Notes: a model not told the origin generated them from the sequence alone. DNA of 64,000 bases from Arenibacter echinorum (GCF_003259375.1 NZ_QLLN01000003.1:715590-779589); one strand, 5' to 3'. Shown: positions 35,879 through 45,216, counted from the first letter of the stretch. Numbers and translations are program-made.

Positions 35879-37429
35879 ATGAAAAAAGCTTACTTACTAT
35901 TGGCCCTACATTTAATTTGTTTTACCCATACCAGCTTTACCCAGACTACAGATAAAATTGTGTCCCAAATAGTATCCGAAGTCCATGTAAATTCACAACT
36001 GGAAATCTTGGCACACGAATTATTGGATGTTATTGGTCCTAGACTGGTTGGCACACCACAGATGCAGCAGGCCCATGATTGGGCACTGGCCCAATACAGC
36101 AATTGGGGAATTGCTGCCAAAAACGAACAATGGGGCCAATGGAAAGGCTGGGAACGGGGAATAACACATATAGACTTGGTCTCACCAAGAATACAAACCT
36201 TAAAGGGAACCCAATTGGCATGGAGCCCGAGCACTGGACGTAAAGGTATTACAGCAGAATTAATGGTCTTGCCCACCGTTGCCGATTCCGCTGAATTTAA
36301 CAAATGGCTGCCAGGCGTTAAAGGTAAGCTGGTAATGATCTCAATGAAAGAAGCTACCGGCAGACCAGATTATAACTGGGAAGAATTTGCAACGCCGGAG
36401 TCCTACGATAGAATGAAAAAAAATAGGGAGGTTCAAGAAAATGAATGGTCAAAAAATATGCAACTCATAGGGCATAACAGGTGGTCACTACCACTCGCCT
36501 TGGAAAAAGCAGGAGCAATGGGAATTGTAAGTTCCTATTGGTCTAAGGGCTTTGGTGCCAATAAGATTTTTGGTGCGAATACGGAAAAAATTCCTTTTAT
36601 AGACTTGGAATTGGAGGACTACACCATGCTTTACAGATTGGTAGAGAACGGCAATCGCCCCAAAATTAAAATTTTGGCGGAGTCCAAGGAGCTCGGTGCC
36701 GTACCAACATTTAACACCATTGCAGAGATAAAAGGTTCAGAAAAATCCGATGAATATGTTATTCTATCAGCACATTTTGATTCCTGGGATGGCGGAACGG
36801 GGGCCACGGACAACGGAACAGGAACCTTGGTAATGATGGAAACCATGCGCATTCTTAAAAAATTATATCCCAATCCCAAAAGAACCATCTTGGTTGGCCA
36901 TTGGGGAAGCGAAGAGCAGGGATTGAACGGCTCCAGGGCTTATGTGGAAGACCACCCGGAAATAGTGGGCAAAGTACAAGCTGTTTTTAATCAGGACAAT
37001 GGTACAGGGAGAGTTGTTAAAATCTCAGGAGGCGGGTTCGCCAATTCCTATGATTACATTCCCAGATGGCTATCCGCCGTTCCTGAAGAAATAACCCAGC
37101 ATATAGAGACCACATTTCCCGGAATGCCTGCTGGTGGAGGGTCGGACAACGCATCCTTCATAGCAGCGGGAGCCCCAGCTTTTGGGCTAAGCTCCTTAAA
37201 CTGGTCCTATTGGAATTACACTTGGCACACCAATAGGGATACCTATGATAAGATTGTTTTTGACGATTTAAAGAACAATGTAATTCTAACCGCAATATTG
37301 ACCTATATGGCTAGTGAAGATCCAGAAATGGCCTCTAGGGAAAAAAGAATATTACCGGTTAATCCTAAAACTGGGGAACAAACCATTTGGCCTGAACAAC
37401 GTTCCCCAGAAAGGAAAGGAGGATTGTAA
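35879..37429 (+). CDS. Exported M28-family metallopeptidase
   Basis: A 516-residue peptidase with a signal peptide ending near HTSFTQ. It has a PA domain in the middle of the N-terminal half. The zinc site residues are visible as SAHFDSWDGGTGATDNGTG (His and bridging Asp), GSEEQGLNGSRA (catalytic and binding Glu), FNQDNGTGR (Asp) and WHTNRDTYDK (His). It cleaves N-terminal amino acids or dipeptides, or Glu-type substrates, in the periplasm or outside. It is single and followed by the hpf gene about 107 bp later. Confidence 0.93.
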   Translation: MKKAYLLLALHLICFTHTSFTQTTDKIVSQIVSEVHVNSQLEILAHELLDVIGPRLVGTPQMQQAHDWALAQYSNWGIAAKNEQWGQWKGWERGITHIDLVSPRIQTLKGTQLAWSPSTGRKGITAELMVLPTVADSAEFNKWLPGVKGKLVMISMKEATGRPDYNWEEFATPESYDRMKKNREVQENEWSKNMQLIGHNRWSLPLALEKAGAMGIVSSYWSKGFGANKIFGANTEKIPFIDLELEDYTMLYRLVENGNRPKIKILAESKELGAVPTFNTIAEIKGSEKSDEYVILSAHFDSWDGGTGATDNGTGTLVMMETMRILKKLYPNPKRTILVGHWGSEEQGLNGSRAYVEDHPEIVGKVQAVFNQDNGTGRVVKISGGGFANSYDYIPRWLSAVPEEITQHIETTFPGMPAGGGSDNASFIAAGAPAFGLSSLNWSYWNYTWHTNRDTYDKIVFDDLKNNVILTAILTYMASEDPEMASREKRILPVNPKTGEQTIWPEQRSPERKGGL

Positions 37430-37536
37430 GAATTTACCATAAATTTCCCTTGGGTTTATTAAAAATAAAGACTAACTTAAATTCCAGAATTTATACCAGA
37501 TCTTACTTGGGTCTGTTAACTTAAAAACAATTAAAT

Positions 37537-37839
37537 ATGAATATCAATTTTGTATATGATGATGTAAAAGCCAGTGCCCGTTTAGAAGAATTGGCGACCA
37601 AGAAGTTGGAAAAACTTGAAGACAAATATGATTTTATAGTGCGTGCCGATGTTTTCTTTAAAAAGGAGAACACTTCCACGCCCAATACCGGTTTAATTTG
37701 CAATATAAGGCTGAGTGCACCTGGACCTAGATTGTTTGCAGAGTCCAACAACGCTAAATTTGAAGTGTCCATTGCTGCTTCTGTTGAAGAACTTGAACGA
37801 CAATTGGAAAAAAGAAAAGGCAAAATGAAAACCCATTAA
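37537..37839 (+). CDS. hpf: Ribosome hibernation promoting factor (short HPF/RaiA)
   Basis: A 100-residue HPF/YfiA protein: start MNINFVYDDVKASARLEELA, then FFKKEN and ICNIRLSAPGPRLFAESN. It has no C-terminal long-HPF dimerisation domain. It binds 30S subunits in starvation and helps silence ribosomes. The terminator at 37864-37902 directly follows. Confidence 0.95.
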   Translation: MNINFVYDDVKASARLEELATKKLEKLEDKYDFIVRADVFFKKENTSTPNTGLICNIRLSAPGPRLFAESNNAKFEVSIAASVEELERQLEKRKGKMKTH

Positions 37840-37863
37840 CCAATTTCCAGCAATAGGAATACA

Positions 37864-37902
37864 AAAAATGCCCCAGGAGTTGAAATCTTCTGGGGCATTT
37901 TT
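37864..37902. terminator. Bidirectional terminator between hpf and the next gene
   Basis: A 13-bp perfect stem (AAAAATGCCCCAG / CTGGGGCATTTTT) with a 13-base loop lies between convergent genes. It has T tracts on both strands, so it can act both ways. Confidence 0.88.
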
Positions 37903-37942
37903 ATTGACCAATATTAGAAATATAGGCATCACTTAACATTGC

Positions 37943-38290
37943 TCAATCATCTTCATCTTCAAATTTAGTATCCGCCAAAGTTTTCATCAATCGATCCGAA
38001 AACGGGTTTTTATACAAATCCCTCATTAGTTTTTTTCTTTTGCGATCTGAAATATCCATAGTATCCAAAATGCCCTTTCTTCTCTTGGCCTCAACAATCC
38101 GTTTCTTCTTCAAGTCCATCCGGTCCTCGGCCGATAATATCATGTCTGGTTCATATTCCTCCAGTACGGTCCATTTTTCCACTTTCAGCTTTTTCCCCAA
38201 AGTGTCACTTTCTTTGGATTGGGCATTGCCGTCCACCAAAAATAAACCCATAACAAGCACTATTACAGCGCTGTAAATATCTTTAACCAT
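37943..38290 (-). CDS. Small exported hypothetical protein
   Basis: A 115-residue protein with a signal peptide ending near VDGNAQ (residue 24). The mature part is highly charged (DRMDLKKKRIVEAKRRK, ISDRKRKKLMRDLYKNPF) and predicted mainly helical. No family is recognised. It is conserved-looking because the frame is clean and the codon use is like its neighbours. The gene is single, with an upstream region of 247 bases shared divergently with the TerC gene. Confidence 0.7.
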   Translation of the reverse strand: MVKDIYSAVIVLVMGLFLVDGNAQSKESDTLGKKLKVEKWTVLEEYEPDMILSAEDRMDLKKKRIVEAKRRKGILDTMDISDRKRKKLMRDLYKNPFSDRLMKTLADTKFEDEDD

Positions 38291-38487
38291 GTTTCATAAA
38301 AAGTGTCTGCTTAAAGTTATAACATTTCATCCACCCTTTTGTAACTATAATCCAGTTTATACTTACCGTATATCCTTTTTTAAGGTCATTCTATCGATTT
38401 TCATACAAATTCTCTTTTTTAAACCCCCATTAAAGTCGGTAAAACCCGCTTCCATTTTCCAGAAAAAAGAATGTTAGCTGTTCCCAC

Positions 38488-38516
38488 TTGGGATTTAAAA
38501 ATGATACTTACATTTG
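38488..38516 (+). promoter_or_regulatory. Promoter of the TerC-type gene
   Basis: TTG at 38488-38490 and TACATTTG at 38509-38516 are 18 bases apart, matching the Bacteroidota sigma-A arrangement (-33 TTG, -7 TAnnTTTG). The -7 box ends 21 bases before the ATG at 38538. Confidence 0.75.
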
Positions 38517-38537
38517 TGCCATTAAATACGATAGTAT

Positions 38538-39491
38538 ATGTTAGTTTGGGGCTCGTTTATTGGTCTGATAATCATTTTTTTGGCGTTGGATCTAGGTGTT
38601 TTTCATAAACATGAACATGTGATAAAAACTAAGGAAGCAGGAATATGGACCGCCATATGGGTTACCGTGGCCCTTAGCTTTAGTGGGGTTATATATTGGT
38701 TGTTCTCCAATAATATCATTGACAATCCTACTGGGTTAACCCCAAACGACGCTGTTCTAAAATATATAACCGGTTATCTTATTGAACTGTCGCTAAGTGT
38801 AGACAATGTCTTTGTAATTGCCGTAATATTCAGCGCTTTTAAGATTCCCGCCATTTACCAACATAGGGTATTGTTCTGGGGCATATTGGGAGCTATCGTT
38901 TTCAGGGCCTTAATGATCATTTTTGGGGTCGCCCTAATTAATAAATTTGATTGGATAATCTATGTCTTTGGGGTATTCTTGCTATACACCGCATTTAAAA
39001 TGCTCAAGTCCGATGAAAACGAATTTCAGCCAAAAAAATCATTTGTATTCAAACAGATAAAAAAGTTATATCCCATAACATCCACTATTAATGGCCACAA
39101 TTTTTTCGTGAAGCGTATGGGTGTCAATGCAGCTACACCACTTTTTGTTGCTTTGGTAGTCATTGAACTCACGGACATTCTTTTCGCGTTGGACAGCATC
39201 CCTGCTATCTTGGCCATTACGGCCGATCCTTTTATTGTTTTTAGTTCCAACATTTTGGCCATATTGGGATTGAGATCAATGTATTTCCTAATTTCCAGAA
39301 TGCTGGAGAAATTTAGGTATATCAACTATAGCCTAGTAGTGATTTTAGCTTTTGTAGGTTTAAAAATGTTGTTCTCCCATCATATTGAAATCCCAGAGTG
39401 GGTTTCCCTTACGGTGATATCCGTATCCTTGGTGGGGGGAATAATTTCCTCACTGCTCATCTCTGAAGAAAAAGACAGGGAAAAAAGCTAG
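38538..39491 (+). CDS. TerC-family integral membrane protein
   Basis: A 317-residue TerC/Alx-family membrane protein with about nine helices. The signature LSVDNVFVIAVIFSAFKIP and DILFALDSIPAILAIT carry the conserved acidic residues inside helices. Members are linked to metal (notably Mn) homeostasis, tellurite resistance or alkaline response. Its stop codon TAG (39489-39491) directly abuts the stop of the convergent ACP gene, leaving no intergenic base. No ter genes are next to it. Confidence 0.92.
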   Translation: MLVWGSFIGLIIIFLALDLGVFHKHEHVIKTKEAGIWTAIWVTVALSFSGVIYWLFSNNIIDNPTGLTPNDAVLKYITGYLIELSLSVDNVFVIAVIFSAFKIPAIYQHRVLFWGILGAIVFRALMIIFGVALINKFDWIIYVFGVFLLYTAFKMLKSDENEFQPKKSFVFKQIKKLYPITSTINGHNFFVKRMGVNAATPLFVALVVIELTDILFALDSIPAILAITADPFIVFSSNILAILGLRSMYFLISRMLEKFRYINYSLVVILAFVGLKMLFSHHIEIPEWVSLTVISVSLVGGIISSLLISEEKDREKS

Positions 39492-39749
39492 TTATTTTTT
39501 ATCCCGTAATTTTTGAGCAATAATATTTAAGGCATCCCTTACGGTTTGCATTTTGTCCATATCCTCATTTTCCAGACGTATCCCAAATGCATCCTCTACA
39601 TCCAGGACAATATCGACCAAATTGGCCGAATTGATATTGAGTTCCTTTACAAAATTACTATCTTCCCCAATGGCACCTACAGGAACATCTTCAGGAAGAT
39701 AAGTCTTAATAATATCCTTCAGCTGCACTAAATGTTGATCATTCCCCAT
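39492..39749 (-). CDS. Acyl carrier protein (type III PKS cluster)
   Basis: An 85-residue ACP. The phosphopantetheine Ser lies in LNINSANLVDIVL, where Asn replaces the usual Asp of the DSL motif. The helix III segment FGIRLENEDMDKM is typical. It is the last gene of the cluster, 2 bp after the ketosynthase stop. It probably carries the growing acyl chain for the dedicated ketosynthase and dehydratase. Confidence 0.9.
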   Translation of the reverse strand: MGNDQHLVQLKDIIKTYLPEDVPVGAIGEDSNFVKELNINSANLVDIVLDVEDAFGIRLENEDMDKMQTVRDALNIIAQKLRDKK

Positions 39750-39751
39750 TG

Positions 39752-41029
39752 TTACATTTCTTTATAGTCATTAAAGATAACACAGGCATTTACATCTCCA
39801 AATCCAAAACTTGCTTTTGCCACTATTTTAGGTTTATGGGAAGTTGTTTTCATGGGTATTCTTGAAGCATCGACCAACTCTAGGATCTCAGGATGAAGGT
39901 CTTGGCAGTTTTGATTCCCAAAAATCAATCCCTCTCGGTATTGCAGTAAGGCAGCCACGCATTCTACACTGCCAGAAGCAGCCAAACAATGGCCTACCAG
40001 CCCCTTGGTGGCGTTTATGAACGGGAAATCCTTGGCGGTGCGCTCCAAGGCCTCGCTCCAATTTCTGATTTCTTCGGCATCCTTCGATGTCGCCGTTAAA
40101 TGTCCATTAATAACATCCACTTCAGATTTTTCTACCCCAGCATCCTTCAATGCCTCCAGTATACATCTCTGTACTGCCTGGCTATTTGGAGCTGTCATAC
40201 TGCCTACTCCCCGTTGTCCACCGCTATTGAAAGCACCTCCCAAGACCTCCGCATATATCTTGGATCCTCTCTTCAATGCGCTGTCCAATGACTCCAGCAC
40301 CATGGCTCCTGCCCCACTTCCCGGAACAAACCCAGAGGCACTTGCACTCATTGGTCTGCTGGCCTCTTGGGGATTATCGTTATAGTTGGAGGGCAGTATA
40401 CGCATAGCATCAAAACCGCCCCAAATATAAGGGCCGCTATCATTACAACTCCCTACCAACATCCTTTCCGCCTTTCCTGACCTTATACGCTCCATCCCCA
40501 TAATTACCCCTTCAGTGCCCGTTGCACAGGCTGATGAATTGGTAGTGACCTGATTTCCACACCCCAAAATTCCTCCGAGATAAGCACTTATGCCGCTGGC
40601 CATGGTCTGCATTACAGAATTACTGCCCAAACGGCGAGCATTATTATCATCAATTAAATAAATGGATTCCCTCAGTTTATCTATTCCCAAAATTCCGGTT
40701 CCAAAAATTATTCCGCTGTCCCAGTCAGGTTGATCCTTATCTGCCTTTGCCAGACCGGCATCCATCCATGCATCCGTTCCGGCCATGACACCATAAACTA
40801 TACCGCTTGAATTTAAGCCCCTTAGCTGTAATGCCGTAAAATAAGATTCCTTTAAACTTTCCGGTATTTCCGGTTTTCCTGCGATTTGACATCCAAACCC
40901 CAAGTCGGCCAATTCCTGATGAAAAATAATTCCACTTTTACCATTGAGCATTGAATCATAAAAATCAGCTAGGCCAACCCCGTTTGGGGCACATATACCA
41001 AGTCCGGTTACCACTACACGCTTGTTCAT
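39752..41029 (-). CDS. Beta-ketoacyl-ACP synthase, FabF-like (type III PKS cluster)
   Basis: A 425-residue condensing enzyme. The active Cys is in NSSACATGTEG, one catalytic His in INGHLTATSKDAEE and the second in KGLVGHCLAASGS, so the C-H-H triad is complete. The start ATG overlaps the dehydratase stop (ATGA), so they are translationally coupled. With the adjacent ACP and dehydratase it should extend or prepare an acyl chain, perhaps the primer for the type III PKS. Confidence 0.92.
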   Translation of the reverse strand: MNKRVVVTGLGICAPNGVGLADFYDSMLNGKSGIIFHQELADLGFGCQIAGKPEIPESLKESYFTALQLRGLNSSGIVYGVMAGTDAWMDAGLAKADKDQPDWDSGIIFGTGILGIDKLRESIYLIDDNNARRLGSNSVMQTMASGISAYLGGILGCGNQVTTNSSACATGTEGVIMGMERIRSGKAERMLVGSCNDSGPYIWGGFDAMRILPSNYNDNPQEASRPMSASASGFVPGSGAGAMVLESLDSALKRGSKIYAEVLGGAFNSGGQRGVGSMTAPNSQAVQRCILEALKDAGVEKSEVDVINGHLTATSKDAEEIRNWSEALERTAKDFPFINATKGLVGHCLAASGSVECVAALLQYREGLIFGNQNCQDLHPEILELVDASRIPMKTTSHKPKIVAKASFGFGDVNACVIFNDYKEM

Positions 41030-41475
41030 ATATTACTGCTCTTTATCATCCCGGACAAAACCCCCTTGCAAACCAACTGAGCTTGCTGGTTGTACATTTT
41101 AACCTCACATTTCAACTTATTGAAGCGAAAGAAAAGCTTGCTCGATCTCACTGTTACCGTCTCCTGAGGAAAAACGGGCAACAAAAACTGCATCTCGCTG
41201 CTGCTTAAGGCAACTTGGAAATTCCCTGTATTCAACTCTTCCGTATTGAGCAAGTGGATCCCCAAACACACCAATCCGATCTGGGCACAACACTCTGTCA
41301 GGATCACCCCTGGTGTAACAGGATGCTCCTTGAAATGCCCTTTATAAAAAAATTCATCCTTTTTAAAACTGTAGCAACCTTCAATGGCATCGGCACTCAC
41401 CATATTAATCTTATCAACGAATAAGAAAGGATTGGTATAAGGTAATTTTTCAATTATATCATTTATAATAAGCAT
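41026..41475 (-). CDS. FabZ-like 3-hydroxyacyl-ACP dehydratase (hotdog)
   Basis: A 149-residue hotdog protein with the FabZ signature GHFKEHPVTPGVILTECCAQ (catalytic His and Glu) and an N-terminal LPYTNPFLFVDKI. It dehydrates 3-hydroxyacyl-ACP. It overlaps the ketosynthase gene by 4 bases and lies 79 bases after the type III PKS stop. This gap may hold an internal promoter, but no clear one is visible. Confidence 0.9.
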   Translation of the reverse strand: MLIINDIIEKLPYTNPFLFVDKINMVSADAIEGCYSFKKDEFFYKGHFKEHPVTPGVILTECCAQIGLVCLGIHLLNTEELNTGNFQVALSSSEMQFLLPVFPQETVTVRSSKLFFRFNKLKCEVKMYNQQAQLVCKGVLSGMIKSSNI

Positions 41476-41554
41476 TTAACATCCCTTTAATTAAATTAAT
41501 ACTTTAATAGTGTAAGTTGAAACATTTTCCAGGACTTTTGAATTCTTGATTCTA

Positions 41555-42610
41555 TTACCATTCCAATAAAACCCGTTGAGCAGAGAATCCGGGCCCAAAA
41601 CTCAACAATAAACCCTGATCCCCTTCAGGAATATCCTTTTCCATAAATCGCTCCAAAACATACAACACCGTGGCGCTGCTCATATTGCCATATAGACGCA
41701 ACGTTTCCCGAGTATCCTCCAAATTTTTGCCCAATGCACCAAACAAATCCTCCACCGTCTCTACAATTTTCTTTCCTCCTGGATGAAAAATTAAATGGTC
41801 CACTTTTTCAATACTACTACCATACCGCTTTAAAAATGGATAGATGATTTCTGGGAAATGTTCAAAAATCGTTTGCGGCACCAAGGGATCCAAAATCATT
41901 TTTAAACCCGAATTGGTTAAATCGAAACCCATCATTTGGGTAGCATCTGGAAAGTGATACATTTCCTCCCCAACAATTCTTGGCCCCTTGGCCTCTTTCT
42001 CCGAAGATACCAGCACACAGGCGGCACCATCACCAAAAATAGCGGCACTTACCATATTTGCCATGGAATAATCATGGAGCTGGAAAGTTGCAGTTGGACT
42101 TTCAACGGCCACAATGGCTGCCCTCTTTCCTGGATTGGTTCTTAAAAAATTACTGGCATATATTAAACCGGATACACCTGCTGCGCAGCCCATCTCCGTA
42201 ACGGGCAATCGCACAATATCTTTCCTAAGGTTTAGATCATTAATCAGATAAGCATCCAATGATGGAATCATAATTCCAGTACAACTAACGGTAATTATGT
42301 AATCCAGACTGTCTGCCGCCCACCCACTTTTATCAAGGGCCCTCTGTAGGACAGTTCTTCCCAACTTCTTGACTTCACGGATATAGACATTGTTTTTATC
42401 TTCAAAAGAAGTTGCTTCAAAAACCTCTTCTGGACTCATTATACTATAGCGTTTGTCTACAGCGGCCCCTTCAAAAATCTTGAGCACCTTACGTTGTAAC
42501 CGCTCATCCTGACCGTACAGCCATTTCTCCACAAAAGGTAAAATATCCTTGGTATTTCTACTGTATTGTGGCAATGCTTTGGTTACTGCAACTATCCTAG
42601 TACCTTCCAT
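41555..42610 (-). CDS. Type III polyketide synthase (chalcone-synthase-like)
   Basis: A 351-residue type III PKS with complete catalytic triad: Cys142 in EMGCAAGVSG, His276 in LIFHPGGKKIVE, Asn309 in YGNMSSAT. The GFGPG-like loop near the end reads SFGPGFSAQR. It condenses an acyl starter with malonyl-CoA units to alkylresorcinols, alkylpyrones or phloroglucinol-type compounds; the Zobellia phloroglucinol synthase is a known flavobacterial relative. The neighbouring ketosynthase, ACP and dehydratase suggest an acyl-primed product. It overlaps the methyltransferase gene by 14 bases. Confidence 0.95.
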   Translation of the reverse strand: MEGTRIVAVTKALPQYSRNTKDILPFVEKWLYGQDERLQRKVLKIFEGAAVDKRYSIMSPEEVFEATSFEDKNNVYIREVKKLGRTVLQRALDKSGWAADSLDYIITVSCTGIMIPSLDAYLINDLNLRKDIVRLPVTEMGCAAGVSGLIYASNFLRTNPGKRAAIVAVESPTATFQLHDYSMANMVSAAIFGDGAACVLVSSEKEAKGPRIVGEEMYHFPDATQMMGFDLTNSGLKMILDPLVPQTIFEHFPEIIYPFLKRYGSSIEKVDHLIFHPGGKKIVETVEDLFGALGKNLEDTRETLRLYGNMSSATVLYVLERFMEKDIPEGDQGLLLSFGPGFSAQRVLLEW

Positions 42611-43328
42611 ATGGCAACTGTTTTCCCTTTATTCTTATTATCCATAGGTATCTAAATGCCCACCTCCAACAAATATCGTGTTCCACATGGGGCAGATTAA
42701 TGGAAAAAGCTACCAAATCCAATTTGGTAAATGCACTTTTTATGGAAACCAAACCATCATGTTTCGCAATCTTTGTTTTTATAAAAATAAGGCTAAAGAG
42801 TTGAAAAAGATGGTAGGACACTTTACTTCTTTGCAAATCGTTTATAACAATGCCCAATCTGCTGAGTTTTACAAATCGATCCAAAAAAATAGGTATGTCA
42901 TAGGAATCAAAATGATGCATTGTTAAGGTACAAAGTAGAATATCGCATTGAAGCTCCATGGCTTCCGGTACCAGAATATCCTGTTCCAAGAATCTTATAT
43001 TGGAATGTTCCTTAAAATTTTCTTTAGCCATTGCAATAGATTTGGCATTTAAATCTATCCCAATTAAATCCAGTTTTACAGGTTTATTCTTGTAAAACGC
43101 AGCGACTTTACCCAACATGGCCCCATCCCCACAACCCATATCCAAAATAGTATAGGAATTTTGGGGATTTTCTTGAATTATTTTTTCAATAGCCCGTAAA
43201 GAAAGTGAAAAACCTTGCAAAACGGTATTCACCCTATTTATGTCAGCATAAACCTTCTGCAACAGAAGTGTATCCAAATGAGGGTCGTCCATGAGCTCCT
43301 TTTTGCTACTACGTCTTTTAAAATTCAT
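42597..43328 (-). CDS. Class I SAM methyltransferase (PKS tailoring)
   Basis: A 243-residue methyltransferase from ATG 43328, which overlaps the oxidoreductase stop in ATGA. The SAM motif is ILDMGCGDGAMLGKV, followed by LIGIDLNAKSIAMA and the motif LLCTLTMHHF. It is inferred to O- or C-methylate the polyketide, from its position between PKS and oxidoreductase. The C-terminus ends with a hydrophobic-basic segment. Confidence 0.9.
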   Translation of the reverse strand: MNFKRRSSKKELMDDPHLDTLLLQKVYADINRVNTVLQGFSLSLRAIEKIIQENPQNSYTILDMGCGDGAMLGKVAAFYKNKPVKLDLIGIDLNAKSIAMAKENFKEHSNIRFLEQDILVPEAMELQCDILLCTLTMHHFDSYDIPIFLDRFVKLSRLGIVINDLQRSKVSYHLFQLFSLIFIKTKIAKHDGLVSIKSAFTKLDLVAFSINLPHVEHDICWRWAFRYLWIIRIKGKQLPYGRY

Positions 43329-44449
43329 GAGCACTGGATTATTTGTCCATGGGTATCCTTGATCAGCTTATTTACAATATAGGGAGAATTAGCTAATATC
43401 CCCATGGCTAAATTGGATAGCCTTGGGTTCAGCAATACTGCTTGTAGCTGTCTGCCCATCCACAGCCTCTTGGCGAACATATGCTGCCATTGAATTTCAT
43501 AATCCCTCTCCAACTGGAGCCGATTTTGAAATCCGTTTTTAAAATAAGCATGGATAGATTCCGAGGCAATTTTAGCGCTATGAATTGCCATAGCCATACC
43601 ATTTCCGCACAAAGGATGTATAAGGCCGGCTGTATCCCCGCACATAATAATGTGATTCTCCACTGGTTTTTTTTTATGAAATGAAATCTGTCCAATAGTC
43701 AGTGGCTGTTCAAATAAGATCTCGGCATCATTTAGAAATTTACCAAGATATGGATTCCTAGCAATAATATTTTGATTAAAGCCGTCAATATCCTTCTCTC
43801 TTTTAAAGCTATCGTAAGTAACCAGATAACAAAAATTTACTGCCCCGCTCTCCGTTTTGGAAAGTCCGCCGTAACCACCCCTGAAATTATGGATAGCCAC
43901 TAAATTATCAGGGAAGGAGTCTAGTTTATAATGAGCTTTTACAGCCAACCATGGGGATTTTTTCTGAATGAAGTGGCGCTTTAGATCTTTGTCCAACACC
44001 CCCCTTTTTCCATAAGCCCCAATGACAAATTTACTGGTGTATTCCTTTCCCGATTCTATACCGACCCTAAAATTGTCTTTTTCATAGCTAATGGAGGTTA
44101 CACTTTTAGTAAAGACAATGGCTCCCAGGCCCATAGCCCTTTGATACAAAAGATGGTCAAAAGTATATCTACTAAGACCAAAACCTCCCATGGGCAATTT
44201 AGCCTTCAAGACTTTCCCCTTTTCTAGACTCAGGAGCATTTCATTAATTTGAAAGGTTTGCGGCAAAGAAATCCCCAAAAATTCCAAATAAGGAATCACT
44301 TCGTTGGAAACATACTCTCCACAAACTTTATGATGAGGGTATGGTTTACTTTCAAAAACGGCCACATTGTAGTTTTCCCTCTTCAAGTGAATGGCGGCAG
44401 TTAGACCGGCAAGCCCTCCCCCCACAATAATGACATCAAAATTATCCAT
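43325..44449 (-). CDS. FAD-dependent oxidoreductase (geranylgeranyl-reductase / hydroxylase-like)
   Basis: A 374-residue flavoprotein from ATG 44449 (a TTG at 44455 is possible). The N-terminal dinucleotide motif is DVIIVGGGLAGLTAA, and the second motif is IMCGDTAGLIHPLCGNGMAMAI. It resembles flavin monooxygenases and geranylgeranyl reductases that modify lipids or aromatic polyketides. It is the first gene of the cluster, directly after the OmpA terminator, so the cluster promoter should lie around 44450-44480. The action on the polyketide product is inferred from synteny. Confidence 0.9.
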   Translation of the reverse strand: MDNFDVIIVGGGLAGLTAAIHLKRENYNVAVFESKPYPHHKVCGEYVSNEVIPYLEFLGISLPQTFQINEMLLSLEKGKVLKAKLPMGGFGLSRYTFDHLLYQRAMGLGAIVFTKSVTSISYEKDNFRVGIESGKEYTSKFVIGAYGKRGVLDKDLKRHFIQKKSPWLAVKAHYKLDSFPDNLVAIHNFRGGYGGLSKTESGAVNFCYLVTYDSFKREKDIDGFNQNIIARNPYLGKFLNDAEILFEQPLTIGQISFHKKKPVENHIIMCGDTAGLIHPLCGNGMAMAIHSAKIASESIHAYFKNGFQNRLQLERDYEIQWQHMFAKRLWMGRQLQAVLLNPRLSNLAMGILANSPYIVNKLIKDTHGQIIQCS

Positions 44450-44476
44450 CAACAAAAGGTACAGAAAATAAACAAA

Positions 44477-44503
44477 AAAACCCGACGATATACGTCGGGT
44501 TTT
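44477..44503 (-). terminator. Rho-independent terminator between OmpA gene and PKS cluster
   Basis: An 11-bp stem (AAAACCCGACG / CGTCGGGTTTT) has a 5-base loop. On the minus strand it is followed by seven T. It ends the OmpA-type gene transcript 18 bases after its stop. Confidence 0.9.
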
Positions 44504-44520
44504 AGATAAGGAATTTTTAT

Positions 44521-45216
44521 TTATTGTTTCGCCTTTTGGAGAGCTTCCTGCTGTAAAGCCTCATTGGCCACAATAACCAATTCTACCCTACGGTTTTTAG
44601 CTTTACCGGCAGCTGTACTGTTATCGGCCTTGGGTTGCGTCTCACCATACCAAGTAGTAGTTAACCTACTCCCAGAAATACCATTGGTAATTAGGTAATT
44701 GGTTACAGACTGTGCCCGTTGCTTGGATAAGTTTAAATTATAATCATCGGGTCCGGCACTATCGGTATGGCCTTCCACCAATATATTGGTGTCGGGATAT
44801 TCTTTTAAAATTCCTACCAATCTATCCAATGTTGTTGCCGAAGTACCTTTTACATCGGATTTATTGGTGTCAAAATAAACACCGGCCTCCTCATTAAAGG
44901 TTACATTAATTCCTTCACCTACCCTAGTGACCTCGGCACCCGGAATCTCTTCTTCTATTCGTTCTGCCTGGCGGTCCATTCTATCTCCGATATAACCACC
45001 GGCAACACCACCTACCACTGCTCCAATGATAGCCCCCAAGGCAGTATTACCACCTTTTCCAACATTGTTACCAAGAACACCTCCAATTACCGCTCCACCG
45101 GCAGCACCAGTTGCTGCTCCCCTTTGCTTATGACTTGTGTTCTTAACTGCTTGACAGCTACTGAACGTAGCTAGAATCATCATTATGGATAAACCACTTA
45201 CTATTATTTTTTTCAT
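44521..45216 (-). CDS. OmpA-family lipoprotein with glycine-zipper
   Basis: A 231-residue lipoprotein (lipobox FSSC, Cys21). Residues about 35-80 form a Gly-zipper segment (GAAGGAVIGGVLGNNVGKGG and later GGVAGGYIGDRMDRQ). The C-terminus is an OmpA peptidoglycan-binding domain (ILVEGHTDSAGPDDYN, LSKQRAQSVTNYL, NRRVELV). It ties the outer membrane to peptidoglycan. It is single with a strong terminator. Confidence 0.94.
   Translation of the reverse strand: MKKIIVSGLSIMMILATFSSCQAVKNTSHKQRGAATGAAGGAVIGGVLGNNVGKGGNTALGAIIGAVVGGVAGGYIGDRMDRQAERIEEEIPGAEVTRVGEGINVTFNEEAGVYFDTNKSDVKGTSATTLDRLVGILKEYPDTNILVEGHTDSAGPDDYNLNLSKQRAQSVTNYLITNGISGSRLTTTWYGETQPKADNSTAAGKAKNRRVELVIVANEALQQEALQKAKQ

Noticed and set aside
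38289..38477. 62-residue hydrophobic frame upstream of the TerC gene
   Set aside because: It lies in AT-rich intergenic DNA and overlaps the start region of the divergent hypothetical gene. Phe/Lys/Ile richness is explained by base composition.
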